A stretch of 64,000 bases of DNA from Candidatus Liberibacter solanacearum CLso-ZC1 (lineage in GTDB: Bacteria; Pseudomonadota; Alphaproteobacteria; Rhizobiales; Rhizobiaceae): contig NC_014774.1 in assembly GCF_000183665.1 (NCBI RefSeq), positions 806,001-870,000 of the forward strand, written 5' to 3'. Below the pieces are notes generated by a model. It did not search any database, had not been told where the DNA came from, and saw only the letters and a program-made list of their open reading frames with translations. The position numbers were made by a program, and so were the translations under genes. Shown in pieces: positions 19,699 to 28,461 of the stretch; positions within the stretch are counted from its first letter, which is position 1, and each line of letters begins with the position of its first letter.

Positions 19699-21066
19699 TC
19701 ATATAACTTTTCTTGGAGTATATTTCCATGAAGAGCATACAGGCCTAGAAACAGAAAAACGTTTCATCATTAAACCATAACGACTTGCACAAATCAGATC
19801 TTCTTTTTCTTTGATGATTCGTCCTTCGCGACGATGATATTGACGAAATTCATCCAACCATTCTTGACAATCGCTAAATACTTTCCAGCGCCCCGATCGC
19901 ATACGATCCAATATATCAGAAACTCCTGCCTCAACGCCATTGCTACCATCATCAAATGTTGCACATTCTGGCAACATTTTCATTCCTTGTTGGCGATATT
20001 GAACAGCTAATTGTTCACCCGAACCTTTATCATGTTGCAATCCATCATGTGGCCAAGCCCAAGGCAACCATTTCCCCCAAGACTTCAATACGGCAGCATG
20101 GAAGAGAGGAGTTTGTTCTCGACATCGATAATTTTTAACAACATAGATCACATCTGAATCACGATTCCACGCAAGCTGCACCGCAGCAAAAGGATGATGC
20201 CATCCAAAATCCATCCCTCCTATTTGTGACCAATGTTCGGGAATATCGAAAGAAGTGATGACAATATCTTGTTCTAAAATAGGAAAAATACGTCCTGATC
20301 CCAACACGGGTTCTCCTTTTGTTCGCGCTTCTCTCTCATGAAGCGGATAACTATTGATAATCCGTATCCTTTCTTTTGCAGTATAATGCGGTGTTTCTTC
20401 CAAAGTCATGCGGATCACCTGTCGGTCTGGAGAGGAAGAAGAAAGATAATGTTCAACAATATTCGACCGCCCCTTTAAAGGAGTTAAAGTAAGAGCAACC
20501 AAACCTTGTGTTGCATTAATTCTGGTCAATCCCTCAAAATATACATCTTCAGGAGGCTCTTCATCAAACCATACATAATCTACGGTATTAGATTGCCATT
20601 TTTCCCTGCCCTGCTCATAAGCTTTCAATAACAAAACAGATGTTCCACCTGAAACATGTTTGATCGTGACAGTAGTATATGCTCCTGCAACATTGAAACG
20701 ACGTGTCATATTAACGATTGTATGCGCTGGAATCATACCACTTCCTTGCCGATCTAAAGACATTGGCTCCCCTAACAAAAGACGTTGAATACCATCACGC
20801 GTTAATTCATATGATACAGATCCCGCCACCATAACGATTGGCTTAACAAAGCGATGTCCTAACCACCATGGTGGATAAAAACCCGTCAAGTGTATTGCTG
20901 CTTCAGCAGCCCCTGCCAGCGTCTTTCCAAGTTGATTTCCAGCCATAAAAAGACGTTCTCGTGCTATTTTTCCCAATTGATGGAATAATTTTTGCTGTTC
21001 ATAAGGGTGATAAAAATCAAGACGACGAAATTCACGTTGTTTTTTTAACTTTTGTAGGACAGACAT
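19699..21066 (-). CDS. terminase large subunit TerL
   Basis: 455 residues from the ATG at 21066; the upstream frame to 21138 lies inside TerS and looks non-coding. Walker A is AGNQLGKT (residues 42-49), Walker B is VWFDEEPPED, and the nuclease half begins with GGMDFGWHHPFAAVQLAW with the first metal-binding Asp. TerL uses ATP to pump DNA into the procapsid and cuts it. The gene overlaps the end of TerS by 35 bases. The C-terminus ends in a positively charged SRPVCSSWKYTPRK tail. Confidence 0.9.
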   Translation of the reverse strand: MSVLQKLKKQREFRRLDFYHPYEQQKLFHQLGKIARERLFMAGNQLGKTLAGAAEAAIHLTGFYPPWWLGHRFVKPIVMVAGSVSYELTRDGIQRLLLGEPMSLDRQGSGMIPAHTIVNMTRRFNVAGAYTTVTIKHVSGGTSVLLLKAYEQGREKWQSNTVDYVWFDEEPPEDVYFEGLTRINATQGLVALTLTPLKGRSNIVEHYLSSSSPDRQVIRMTLEETPHYTAKERIRIINSYPLHEREARTKGEPVLGSGRIFPILEQDIVITSFDIPEHWSQIGGMDFGWHHPFAAVQLAWNRDSDVIYVVKNYRCREQTPLFHAAVLKSWGKWLPWAWPHDGLQHDKGSGEQLAVQYRQQGMKMLPECATFDDGSNGVEAGVSDILDRMRSGRWKVFSDCQEWLDEFRQYHRREGRIIKEKEDLICASRYGLMMKRFSVSRPVCSSWKYTPRKVI

Positions 21067-21385
21067 CTTGATTCTTAGAATCTGTGACAAGCTGTAATTC
21101 TTTTTCGAGAGATCGAATGATTTCACATAATTGTTCATCAGTTAGTGGATCTCCGTTTATTGTTTCTTCTTCTTTTATATTCTCTTTGGGAAGTATTTGA
21201 GCAATAAGGCGCAAATATTGTTCAGGCTTTTCTTTGCGCAAATTTTTTACTACTTTGCGACCATGTTTAGAAAAATCTTTAATTAATACATTTTTATATA
21301 AACGTTGAAGAGAAATATCTTGATGAAATAATTGATTTTTTTCAGAATATTTTACTTGTGTTGATGAAGGCATGACGAGAGACAT
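21032..21385 (-). CDS. terminase small subunit-like protein TerS
   Basis: 117 residues with a GAGGAG site nine bases before the ATG. The segment DFSKHGRKVVKNLRKEKP followed by EQYLRLIAQILPKE and DPLTDEQLCEII is shared by a group of small proteins found right upstream of TerL in alphaproteobacterial phages. They are taken as the DNA-recognition subunit. The polar C-terminus overlaps TerL. It is the first gene of the leftward late operon. Confidence 0.65.
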   Translation of the reverse strand: MSLVMPSSTQVKYSEKNQLFHQDISLQRLYKNVLIKDFSKHGRKVVKNLRKEKPEQYLRLIAQILPKENIKEEETINGDPLTDEQLCEIIRSLEKELQLVTDSKNQDVCPTKVKKTT

Positions 21386-21688
21386 TTATTACACTCCTCT
21401 AAAATAACCATCTCATTTTTATAGGCATAATTACAAAAATTAACGCAAAATCCCAAACAACAACCAATTATTGTTGATCTCATGAAGCCCTGTATGTTGT
21501 GAGAAATCTAATAAAAATAAGATTGTTTTTTAAACGTCCCTTATGAAAAATTCAAAAAACACTTATTTTCCGACAATATAGCAACTATAACTTTTCTTTA
21601 GAAAAAAACCATTACACTACGATTGCGTAAGAATCCTTGTTCATAGCCAAGAGCAACCCTCATGTTTTTTCAGAAAAACGACGAAAAG

Positions 21689-21720
21689 AGGCGATCATCA
21701 TCTCTAATGATTCATCGCCT
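21689..21720 (-). terminator. hairpin, probably ending the small leftward transcript
   Basis: AGGCGAT at 21689-21695 pairs with ATCGCCT at 21714-21720. Read leftward it is followed by CTTTTCGTCGTTTTTC, a T-rich tail. It lies 310 bases after the small ORF at 22031-22183 and before the late genes. Confidence 0.45.
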
Positions 21721-22030
21721 ATTAAAAATATTTTATAATCATGGCTATAATACAAAAGAACGCCACATACTAAAAATCATGTTCAGCGCTCTCTGTTATT
21801 CATAATATTTTAACTTTATTTAATAAGGCTATATATACTGAATTTAGGATAAATGTCAACAACATTTTTAGGAATTTATAGCAAAAAGAGAAAATTTTCA
21901 TAAAAAAACGCATTTATAAGAATATAAACCTACTAAAGACCATGCAGTCCTTAATAATTGATGTGCTTATTTTTCGCATTCATACCGATGAAAAAAGAAT
22001 CTTTCAATTCCAATACGTTTTATGGTAATT

Positions 22031-22183
22031 TCAATATGCTTTATTGTAAAAATGGACTGCGTGAGAAATTTTACGAAGGGCAAAGACAGGGGCTTTAATA
22101 AATTTTTTGATCGTCATAAGATAATAAAAAGTTGAAGAGAGTAAAAAAATACCTAACGAATAAATTTGTAAATGAATCAACAT
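22031..22183 (-). CDS. putative 50-residue membrane peptide in the phage control region
   Basis: An ATG at 22183 with AAGGGAA six bases upstream opens a 50-codon frame. Residues 4-24 are hydrophobic (LQIYSLGIFLLSSTFYYL), followed by a basic tail with KKFIK and RKISH. This is the layout of a one-span membrane peptide with the basic tail on the cytoplasmic side. No family is recognised. The good ribosome site is the main support. It could be a phage early product, such as a superinfection factor, but that is speculation. Confidence 0.4.
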   Translation of the reverse strand: MLIHLQIYSLGIFLLSSTFYYLMTIKKFIKAPVFALRKISHAVHFYNKAY

Positions 22184-22390
22184 AGTTTTCCCTTAAAATA
22201 TAAACAGAGACATGTACGAGCACAATCCTTAAAAGGGTATGCTCAATACTATAAAAAGTAAACAACATTGGAGCAGAAATTACAATTACTTTTCCAAATA
22301 AAAATTGCTAATGAAAAAACAAAAAATATCTCTAAAAATAATTATATATTATATTATAATATAAAATTATAAATAAGGTGTTAAATATTT

Positions 22391-22398
22391 TTGTATAC
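22391..22398. promoter_or_regulatory. candidate operator site 1 (TTGTATAC)
   Basis: TTGTATAC, extended to TTGTATACTA, occurs here and again exactly 40 bases to the right. Forty bases is close to four helical turns, so both sites face the same side of the helix. A repressor dimer of the XRE type commonly binds such sites. Confidence 0.4.
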
Positions 22399-22430
22399 TA
22401 CACACGACACTAAAAATAATTAATGACATT

Positions 22431-22438
22431 TTGTATAC
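22431..22438. promoter_or_regulatory. candidate operator site 2 (TTGTATAC)
   Basis: The second copy of TTGTATACTA, 40 bases after the first. The region between holds GACACTAAAAATAATTAATG and could carry a promoter. Confidence 0.4.
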
Positions 22439-22701
22439 TAATATTAATATTGAGTATATCGCATTAAATACATTTAATTATGATGTATAATAAAAAAAAT
22501 ATAAGGACTATGATTTATTTGTTTGAAAGAAAAAATCAATATTTAATAGTTTATTTATGACAATATCGTTACAAGTATAGATCAAAGATCTATAATAACT
22601 GTATTGATTATTATGAAATGAAGTGTTAAATTATTAAAAATCAACATATCTATGACTATATTTCATGGAGTATTTTATAGTATTGTATCTTATTGGCACA
22701 A

Positions 22702-22709
22702 TTGTATAC
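22702..22709. promoter_or_regulatory. candidate operator site 3 (TTGTATAC)
   Basis: A third TTGTATAC, 60 bases before the repressor start codon and so well placed for autoregulation. Confidence 0.35.
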
Positions 22710-22768
22710 GTTTGAAATAAGAAAAGCAATATTTTCATGATCCATAAAAAAAAGAAAGTGATATAAAT

Positions 22769-23020
22769 ATGCCAAGACGTAGAAAAGATGAATCACATTT
22801 GTCGAATACAATATTACGTGAAAGAATGATTTTCGTAAATAATTTTCGCAATACTCGGAAAGAAGCAAAAATAACCCAAAAAGAAATAAGAAATCGCACT
22901 GGTTTTGCCCAATCATGGATTAGTGAATTGGAAACAGGAAAATCAACTATTAATATCGATAATATGATTATTCTAGCTCATACCTTGAATACCCCTTTGT
23001 GGAAACTTTTAAAACCTTAG
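22769..23020 (+). CDS. XRE-family phage repressor-like regulator
   Basis: 83 residues, an almost pure helix-turn-helix domain. The core is NFRNTRKEAKITQKEIRNRT, then GFAQSWISELETGKSTINID, and NMIILAHTLNTPLWKLL, the HTH_3/Cro-C1 pattern with the recognition helix at QSWISELETG. A short basic N-terminus (PRRRKDE) precedes it. No C-terminal cleavage or dimerisation domain is present, so it is not a LexA-like repressor. It lies upstream of the replication genes and likely controls the lysis/lysogeny switch. An AAGAAAG site precedes the ATG. Confidence 0.8.
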   Translation: MPRRRKDESHLSNTILRERMIFVNNFRNTRKEAKITQKEIRNRTGFAQSWISELETGKSTINIDNMIILAHTLNTPLWKLLKP

Positions 23021-23874
23021 TGGGTGTATGCCCATTTAATTTTTTAAATATCTTTAAGGAATCGCCATCAGAAATGATATTTATATTATGTAGATATGGC
23101 GCTTCTTTTATCCTACAAGGACTTAATGCGACCAGCTATGCTACATTGCATATGCATCCACTTAATATACCCTCATTTCCCTAATGGCACTGCAATAATA
23201 TAGCCCCATTTTCCAAATGGCACCGCATTATAAATCGAATATTTTATTTTGCTCTTTATACAAAATCATTCTATTTTTTGTTGTTTTCTCAGAAGAAAAC
23301 GATCATCTGCAACGCCATTTTCTCGTTTTTCAAACAACATCCTAAAAATATATTATTAAGTTAATAATCCTATCTAATGGAGATATTTTTCTAAAAAATC
23401 ACTCTATTATACTTTATGGCATAATATGGAACATAAAAACTATATAAAACAATGTTTCCCCTAGATTTTTATTGAAAAATGTATTATAATAAAGGAATAA
23501 ATTCTTTTAGTGGCGTTTTATGTACTTTTTTGATAATTTTATTTTATAAACATAGAAATATTTTCCTTTAAAATATTTAGAAAAATTTACGATAAAAATA
23601 AATTTAATACTCAATCTTTCTTATAATTAACAATTTTTTTACGTTTATTTCCAAAAAAATATCTTATCCTAACATAAAGAAATTCTATTATCTATTTGAA
23701 AAAATAGTACTTTTAAAAATTTATATCATAGATAAAAAGAGATTTTACAATCGACTAAGAACAAGAGTTTGTGAAGATATAAAAAATACTGATCTTCCAA
23801 TATTTTATATTGTCTTTCTTCAACATATTAAGAAAAAATTCATAAAAAAAATATAGTTTTTATAGGATAAATTG
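23021..23874. other. gap between repressor and dnaB
   Basis: 850 bases without a convincing gene. It contains two imperfect repeats (23174-23237) and very AT-rich DNA before dnaB. Phage origins often lie near the helicase gene, so an origin or an early promoter is plausible here. Confidence 0.4.
23174..23237 (+). repeat. two imperfect direct repeats around ATGGCAC(T/C)GCA
   Basis: AATGGCACTGCAATAATATAG (23183 onwards) and AATGGCACCGCATTATAAATC (23215 onwards) are near-identical and about 32 bases apart, each preceded by TTTCC. They could be protein-binding iterons or remnants of a duplication. Confidence 0.45.
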
Positions 23875-25302
23875 ATGGCAACAGTTGAAACCGATTTTTT
23901 TGTAGAATTTGAACAAGAGATTTTAGGATCTTTATTATTAAACGGTAATTTAAAACCAATTATAAGCTTTTTAGATGCAAAACATTTTATTGACCCAGTT
24001 CACAGTGAAATATTTCGTGCTATTTTATTAGCACACGAGAGGTTTAATGCGATTAATCCATTAATTGTGAAACGCCTCATGAATTCTGAAATTATATCTC
24101 ATTTTGAGAAACAAACGAAAATAACTTTTTCTACTTATCTTGGCAACTTGCTAACATTAGCCACTACAATTAGTTCCGAAGTGATCAATGCAGCACGACG
24201 AGTTGTACAACAATGGGCTAGAATAACGATTTCTCAAGAAGCAAAAACGCTCTCGTTATATACTTCTCATCCTAGCTGCAATACTACTTCTCTAATCCAA
24301 AAATTCATGCAAAATTTTGAGGATATTAACTCAGAAATTCGCTTGGCAAACAATAAATGCACAAGCACATCTTGTATTTCTATTGCCCATGCAGCAAAAA
24401 CAGCAATGATATCAGCAGAACAACAAAAAGAAAAAGATGGGAATACTGATCTCAAATGGGGATTAAAAAGTATTGATCATTTAATAGGTGGCGTGCAACT
24501 ACGTGAACTCATTCTCATAGGTGCACGCCCTTCTATGGGAAAAACAACTTTTGCACTTTCTGTCGCATTGCAGATGACAATGAGTGGTCATGGCGTTGCA
24601 TTTTTTAGCCTTGAAATGGACAGAGAAAAAATTGGTGCCAGAGCCCTATCCAATCTTCTTTATGAAAGCCCTGCTCGCATTCCCTACATTAACCTCATCC
24701 GCGGAGAGATCAATCAAGAACAACATCGCTCATCCAAAGAGATATGCGAACAACTACAAAATTTTCCCCTCATTATTGATGACCGTACTTTTCCCACTAT
24801 AGTTGAAATTCGTACACGCAGCGAAAGGATAGCAGAACAAGCACAAAAATCTGGTAAGAGTTTACAAGTAATTATTATTGACCACCTTGGTCTCATACGA
24901 CCTTCTAATCGTTATCAAGGCAATCGTACTTATGAAATTGCCGAAATAACAGCAAGCCTCAAATCGATAGCACGTGAATTAAATGTAGCCGTTATTCTTT
25001 TATCTCAACTCAATCGTTCTGTTGAAAATCGTACGAATAAAATTCCACAACTTGCTGATTTACGAGATTCTGGAGCAATTGAACAAGATGCCGATACCAT
25101 CGCATTTTTATATCGCAAAGCCTATTATTTAGCACGAGAAATAGGAGGAACCTCTGATGAAAAATTTGAACGACGTGATAAACTTGAGATTCATGAAAAA
25201 AAAATGGATTTTATTATTGCCAAACAACGTAATGGGCCAATTGAATCCGTTTCCCTTTTTGCCGACATGCCATATTCCATAATAAAGGATGGGAAAGAAT
25301 AG
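23875..25302 (+). CDS. dnaB: phage replicative DNA helicase, DnaB family
   Basis: 475 residues from the ATG at 23875; a TTG three bases earlier is also possible. An AGGATAA site lies upstream. The N-terminal helical domain (EFEQEILGSLLLN, DAKHFIDPVHSEIFRAI) is complete. The RecA-like domain has Walker A GARPSMGKT at 216-224, FFSLEMDREKIGARAL, Walker B VIIIDHLGLI, and SQLNRSVENRTNK with the arginine finger region, then LRDSGAIEQDADTI. It unwinds DNA ahead of the phage fork. By position between repressor and DUF1376 protein it is the phage copy; the host should have its own. Confidence 0.88.
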   Translation: MATVETDFFVEFEQEILGSLLLNGNLKPIISFLDAKHFIDPVHSEIFRAILLAHERFNAINPLIVKRLMNSEIISHFEKQTKITFSTYLGNLLTLATTISSEVINAARRVVQQWARITISQEAKTLSLYTSHPSCNTTSLIQKFMQNFEDINSEIRLANNKCTSTSCISIAHAAKTAMISAEQQKEKDGNTDLKWGLKSIDHLIGGVQLRELILIGARPSMGKTTFALSVALQMTMSGHGVAFFSLEMDREKIGARALSNLLYESPARIPYINLIRGEINQEQHRSSKEICEQLQNFPLIIDDRTFPTIVEIRTRSERIAEQAQKSGKSLQVIIIDHLGLIRPSNRYQGNRTYEIAEITASLKSIARELNVAVILLSQLNRSVENRTNKIPQLADLRDSGAIEQDADTIAFLYRKAYYLAREIGGTSDEKFERRDKLEIHEKKMDFIIAKQRNGPIESVSLFADMPYSIIKDGKE

Positions 25303-25973
25303 TGAATAATCGTCCATGGTACAAACGCTATCCAGCTGATTTTATCTCTGGTGTTTTAGAACTCACCCTTGAACAAAAAGGAGCGTACAGCATTATTATT
25401 GATCTGATGTATGATCGTGGAGGATCAGTTCCTGACAATGACAAATACATTGCAGGTGTTTGCGGATGCTCTATAAGAAAATGGAGAAGTATCCGTATCG
25501 TACTAGAAAAAGCTAATAAGATTTTTTCTAAAGGAGGGAATATTTATAATTATCGCGTTGAAAAAGAGATGATAAAAGCCATGAAAGCCATCGAAGAACG
25601 TCAGGAAAACGGTCGAAAAGGTGGAATAAAATCTTCTCAAATGCGTACTCTTACCCATAAAAACAACAACTTATTTCAAGGAATACTTGAGTCCGCGCAC
25701 GCGTCCTATAAACCAGAAGCTATAAATAAGAAAACATCTAATCATTTTTGGAAAACAAAAAAAATATTTTTAGAACCATCTCAACCTCTTCCAGATCATC
25801 AACTTCCATTTACAAAACCTATGGAAGTTGATGAAGAGTATTGGAAAAAAAGACTATTATGGGCTAATCGTGATGGAATCTGGCCTTCAGATTGGGGTCC
25901 TGCTCCAGGGAAAAAAGGCTGTCTTGTTCCGGAAAAACTACTTCAAGAAACTAATCTTCAACCATTTGAATAA
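25302..25973 (+). CDS. DUF1376-family phage replication protein
   Basis: 223 residues from a GTG at 25302 that shares its base with the stop of dnaB (TAGTG), so the two are translationally coupled. The start RPWYKRYPADFISGVLELTL and the following EQKGAYSIIIDLMYDRGGSV is the DUF1376 signature (YdaU-like). Such proteins form a winged-helix origin or helicase-loading partner in phage replication. The C-terminal half is polar with ERQENGRKGG, a typical linker of the family. The exact partner is probably the upstream DnaB. Confidence 0.8.
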   Translation: MNNRPWYKRYPADFISGVLELTLEQKGAYSIIIDLMYDRGGSVPDNDKYIAGVCGCSIRKWRSIRIVLEKANKIFSKGGNIYNYRVEKEMIKAMKAIEERQENGRKGGIKSSQMRTLTHKNNNLFQGILESAHASYKPEAINKKTSNHFWKTKKIFLEPSQPLPDHQLPFTKPMEVDEEYWKKRLLWANRDGIWPSDWGPAPGKKGCLVPEKLLQETNLQPFE

Positions 25974-26118
25974 AATTTTTTTGATAACTATTTTTACATT
26001 AGAAATAAATTTGTATTTTCAGTCCATTGAAAGAGTAATTTTTACAAACATTTCTCATACAAAAAATAATAAATTTAATACAAAAATATTTTTAAAAGCA
26101 AATTAAAGGAGATATTCC

Positions 26119-26703
26119 ATGGTCAGTAAAGACGAAAAAGGTTATAAAAATAAGTCTACTGGACGCCCATGTAAAAAAGGAGTTGCACGTACTGATAGCG
26201 GTAGAATTTCTCGTTCAAAAAAAGTAAAATTATCCACCGAAAAAATTGTACAAGAAGCAAGAATGCGTCTTTTTGGATTAAGTGCTTTTCAAGCTGCTCA
26301 GGCAGAAGGTGGTAGTCGCGTTGGTCGTTTGAGACTTACTGGTAAAATATCTTCCACACAATATCAGTCTTTTATATGTTTTTCTCATCAATATCACCAA
26401 TATATCAACATGATACAATCACCTAATAGTTTACAACGCCGTGGTGAATATTTTAGAAAATATCCCTACAGCGAGGAAAGAGATACACAACGTTGTTTAG
26501 CTATTAAAAAAAATTGGCTATCCTTAAAAAAAGCAATAGACGAAGCCCAAAATAACTCATCTCATAATTTATGGAAAGCGCTTGAATATTTTCTTGCACG
26601 AGATAGCCATACGACTTACTCTACCCCGTTGAGTTTAGAACTGGCTTTATGCCATGCAACCGATATTCTCATTGATCATTATGGTATTGTATCTTCCAAA
26701 TAA
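26119..26703 (+). CDS. conserved phage early protein of unknown function
   Basis: 194 residues with a strong AAAGGAG site nine bases before the ATG. The start is basic (TGRPCKKGVARTDSGRISRS) and the middle has EARMRLFGLSAFQAAQAEGG and VGRLRLTGKISSTQYQSFI. The same pattern (R..GV.R...GRISR, then GRLRL.G.IS..QY) is seen in proteins encoded next to DUF1376 genes in alphaproteobacterial prophages. No fold is named; a DNA-binding role is suggested by the basic start and the neighbours. It ends the rightward early arm. A weak hairpin at 26718-26731 follows. Confidence 0.6.
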   Translation: MVSKDEKGYKNKSTGRPCKKGVARTDSGRISRSKKVKLSTEKIVQEARMRLFGLSAFQAAQAEGGSRVGRLRLTGKISSTQYQSFICFSHQYHQYINMIQSPNSLQRRGEYFRKYPYSEERDTQRCLAIKKNWLSLKKAIDEAQNNSSHNLWKALEYFLARDSHTTYSTPLSLELALCHATDILIDHYGIVSSK

Positions 26704-26717
26704 AAAACAGATAAATC

Positions 26718-26731
26718 CACCATAGATGGTG
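26718..26731 (+). terminator. short hairpin after the early arm
   Basis: CACCAT at 26718-26723 and ATGGTG at 26726-26731 with a two-base loop, then TATTTTAAA. A two-base loop is sterically tight, so one or two pairs would open. Weak as a terminator. Confidence 0.35.
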
Positions 26732-26945
26732 TATTTTAAAAAAATATCTAAAATATTTGTTGCGGGTCCTTTACGATGACAAATGAGCAGAAACTATACT
26801 CCCAATGACACGAAACAAGAATAACCAAAAGCAATATAATAAAATCCAGAGATCAAATTTAATACAAAAAAGAAGCCCCACTTTCTGACTTCTGGCAACC
26901 CTACTTTCTTACTTCTTATGTAAGATTAGCTTTGCTTATAATCAT

Positions 26946-27980
26946 TTATTTTGCATGCAACCTTTTCAAGGTATAAGACAATATAAATAATACAAAATTT
27001 CTTATTTCATACCAGAACAGGATCAGTAGCAACGATAATATACCACAGATAAAAAACGAAAATATCATACAATCAAGACTACTTTGAAAGTATGTTTGTA
27101 GAATAAAATAAAGAATACTCAATAAAGTTATAAAACTAGCTATAATAGTCGAAACTCTATTAAATACAATTCCTGAAACAATGCTTACCAAAGGAATTAT
27201 TCCTAATAAAAAGAACTGAAAGTACATATTATAGGATATTTCTTCTCCTTCTATACCACTAGGATAGATGACATACAGTGATATCAAAACACACACTGGT
27301 AGCATTAATGCATGGCATAGAATGGATAGTTCTCTATAAGAAAAGTAGCGTTTGGAATCTTGTAATTCAAAAGAAATACCTAAAAATAAGATCAATGATA
27401 TCCATAATATAATAACATAGATTCCATATTCTCTAACAGACGAGAGATCGTATATTTGATAAATATATAATAATGTAAAGAAAATTGATCCGATTATAGC
27501 GAGAAAAAAACCGACGAACAAACTAATCACGAGTCTATATCTAAAGAAAAAGATATATTGCAAGCATGCAACAATAAAAACATATCCCCAGATAAATAAC
27601 CTTTCACATAAAAATAAATTTTTGAATTCATAAAAGTAATGAGAACATAAATCCTTAATTTCCAAAGAATCTCTAACGAATATTTGAGTTATGTAAAAAA
27701 TGATCGTCAAAGATATCAAAAAGATGATATAGAAAAATATCTCTAAATAAACACGCCTCTGACCCCTTATAGAAAATTCCATTGCAATCAATGATAGTAT
27801 AGTAGAATAAACTGCAAAAGAGAGAGAAAACCATTGTTTCTCAATACATAATATGAGACCTGCTATCAAAAAAAGAGACAAACTCATAAATAAGAAAAAA
27901 TCTCTAATACGGTAGCTAAATACTGGAAATCCTAAAGGATTTTTGCAATCATCTTTTAATAATAATTTGTTCTTGATCAT
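26946..27980 (-). CDS. polytopic inner-membrane protein, unknown function
   Basis: 344 residues from the ATG at 27980; a TTG two codons earlier is possible. About ten hydrophobic segments cover nearly the whole length (for example FFLFMSLSLFLIAGLILCI, LVISLFVGFFLAIIGSIFF, FLLGIIPLVSIVSGIVF, MIFSFFICGILSLLLILF). Loops are short and carry few charges. No transporter motif is seen; DUF2157-like or lipid-related membrane proteins are possible. It sits between the prophage end and ppiD, leftward, and could be the host gene next to the integration site. Confidence 0.6.
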   Translation of the reverse strand: MIKNKLLLKDDCKNPLGFPVFSYRIRDFFLFMSLSLFLIAGLILCIEKQWFSLSFAVYSTILSLIAMEFSIRGQRRVYLEIFFYIIFLISLTIIFYITQIFVRDSLEIKDLCSHYFYEFKNLFLCERLFIWGYVFIVACLQYIFFFRYRLVISLFVGFFLAIIGSIFFTLLYIYQIYDLSSVREYGIYVIILWISLILFLGISFELQDSKRYFSYRELSILCHALMLPVCVLISLYVIYPSGIEGEEISYNMYFQFFLLGIIPLVSIVSGIVFNRVSTIIASFITLLSILYFILQTYFQSSLDCMIFSFFICGILSLLLILFWYEIRNFVLFILSYTLKRLHAK

Positions 27981-28215
27981 AATCAATATACAATAACCTT
28001 ATAATAAAAAACTGATCAACACTGAGCAAATATGAAGATCAAAAAATATGACAATCATCATGGCTATCAACATATAAAAAACGTTCAATATACGATCAAT
28101 TTAATATCTATTAATGTTCCATAGATTGATTTTAAAAAATACTTTTTTGGCAATACTAAATTCTATGATAATAGCACATTATTTTAACAAAAAAACAACA
28201 AACATATAAATTTAT

Positions 28216-28243
28216 AGCATTTAGCATTTAGCATTTAGCATTT
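28216..28243. repeat. four tandem 7-bp units AGCATTT
   Basis: AGCATTT is repeated four times without error between the membrane-protein gene and ppiD. The region also holds the ppiD terminator. The rest of the 27987-28461 gap shows no gene. Confidence 0.85.
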
Positions 28244-28295
28244 TATGCAAAATAAATTTTTCAAAAAGCAATATTAATATCACGAAAAAATATCC

Positions 28296-28329
28296 AAAAA
28301 ATGCATGATTCCTATTATGAAATCATGCA
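28296..28329 (-). terminator. rho-independent terminator of ppiD
   Basis: TGCATGATT at 28302-28310 pairs with AATCATGCA at 28321-28329 across a ten-base loop. Read leftward, six T residues (28301-28296) follow. It lies 133 bases after the ppiD stop. Confidence 0.75.
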
Positions 28330-28461
28330 CCTTTGTCATTTTTGTATATCTATGGCTTTTAGCTTACCACAAGAAGACATTGTTATAGAGAGATTGAAAA
28401 TTAAAGATCTCCATCATCTTTTCCCAAAATCTTATATCACTTGCTTAAAAGTATTCTTTAT

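Larger units (their letters stand above)
21386..22768. other. phage control region between late and early arms
   Basis: 1.4 kb with no large gene. It contains a hairpin (21689-21720), one small leftward ORF (22031-22183), an imperfect direct repeat around 22006-22050 and the TTGTATAC sites. It must hold the late promoter at its left end and the repressor promoter at its right end. Composition is extremely AT-rich from 22300 on. Confidence 0.6.
8348..26703. mobile_element. prophage of podovirus type, about 18 kb
   Basis: The block has divergent late (leftward, 8348-21385) and early (rightward, 22769-26703) arms around a repressor region. The packaging and head order TerS, TerL, portal, scaffold-like protein, SU10-type capsid and adaptor proteins is that of a short-tailed phage. 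There is no tail tube, tape measure or sheath gene. No integrase, excisionase or endolysin lies inside it. One adaptor gene carries an internal stop codon, so the element as read is probably defective. The exact ends are not fixed. Confidence 0.85.

Noticed and set aside
21944..22060. GCAGTCC (21944) and GGACTGC (22054) as a long-range dyad
   Set aside because: Seven bases separated by over 100 bases is within chance, and the right arm lies inside a small ORF.
28216..28243. Possible CRISPR array
   Set aside because: Units are only seven bases with no spacers; no cas genes are in the window.
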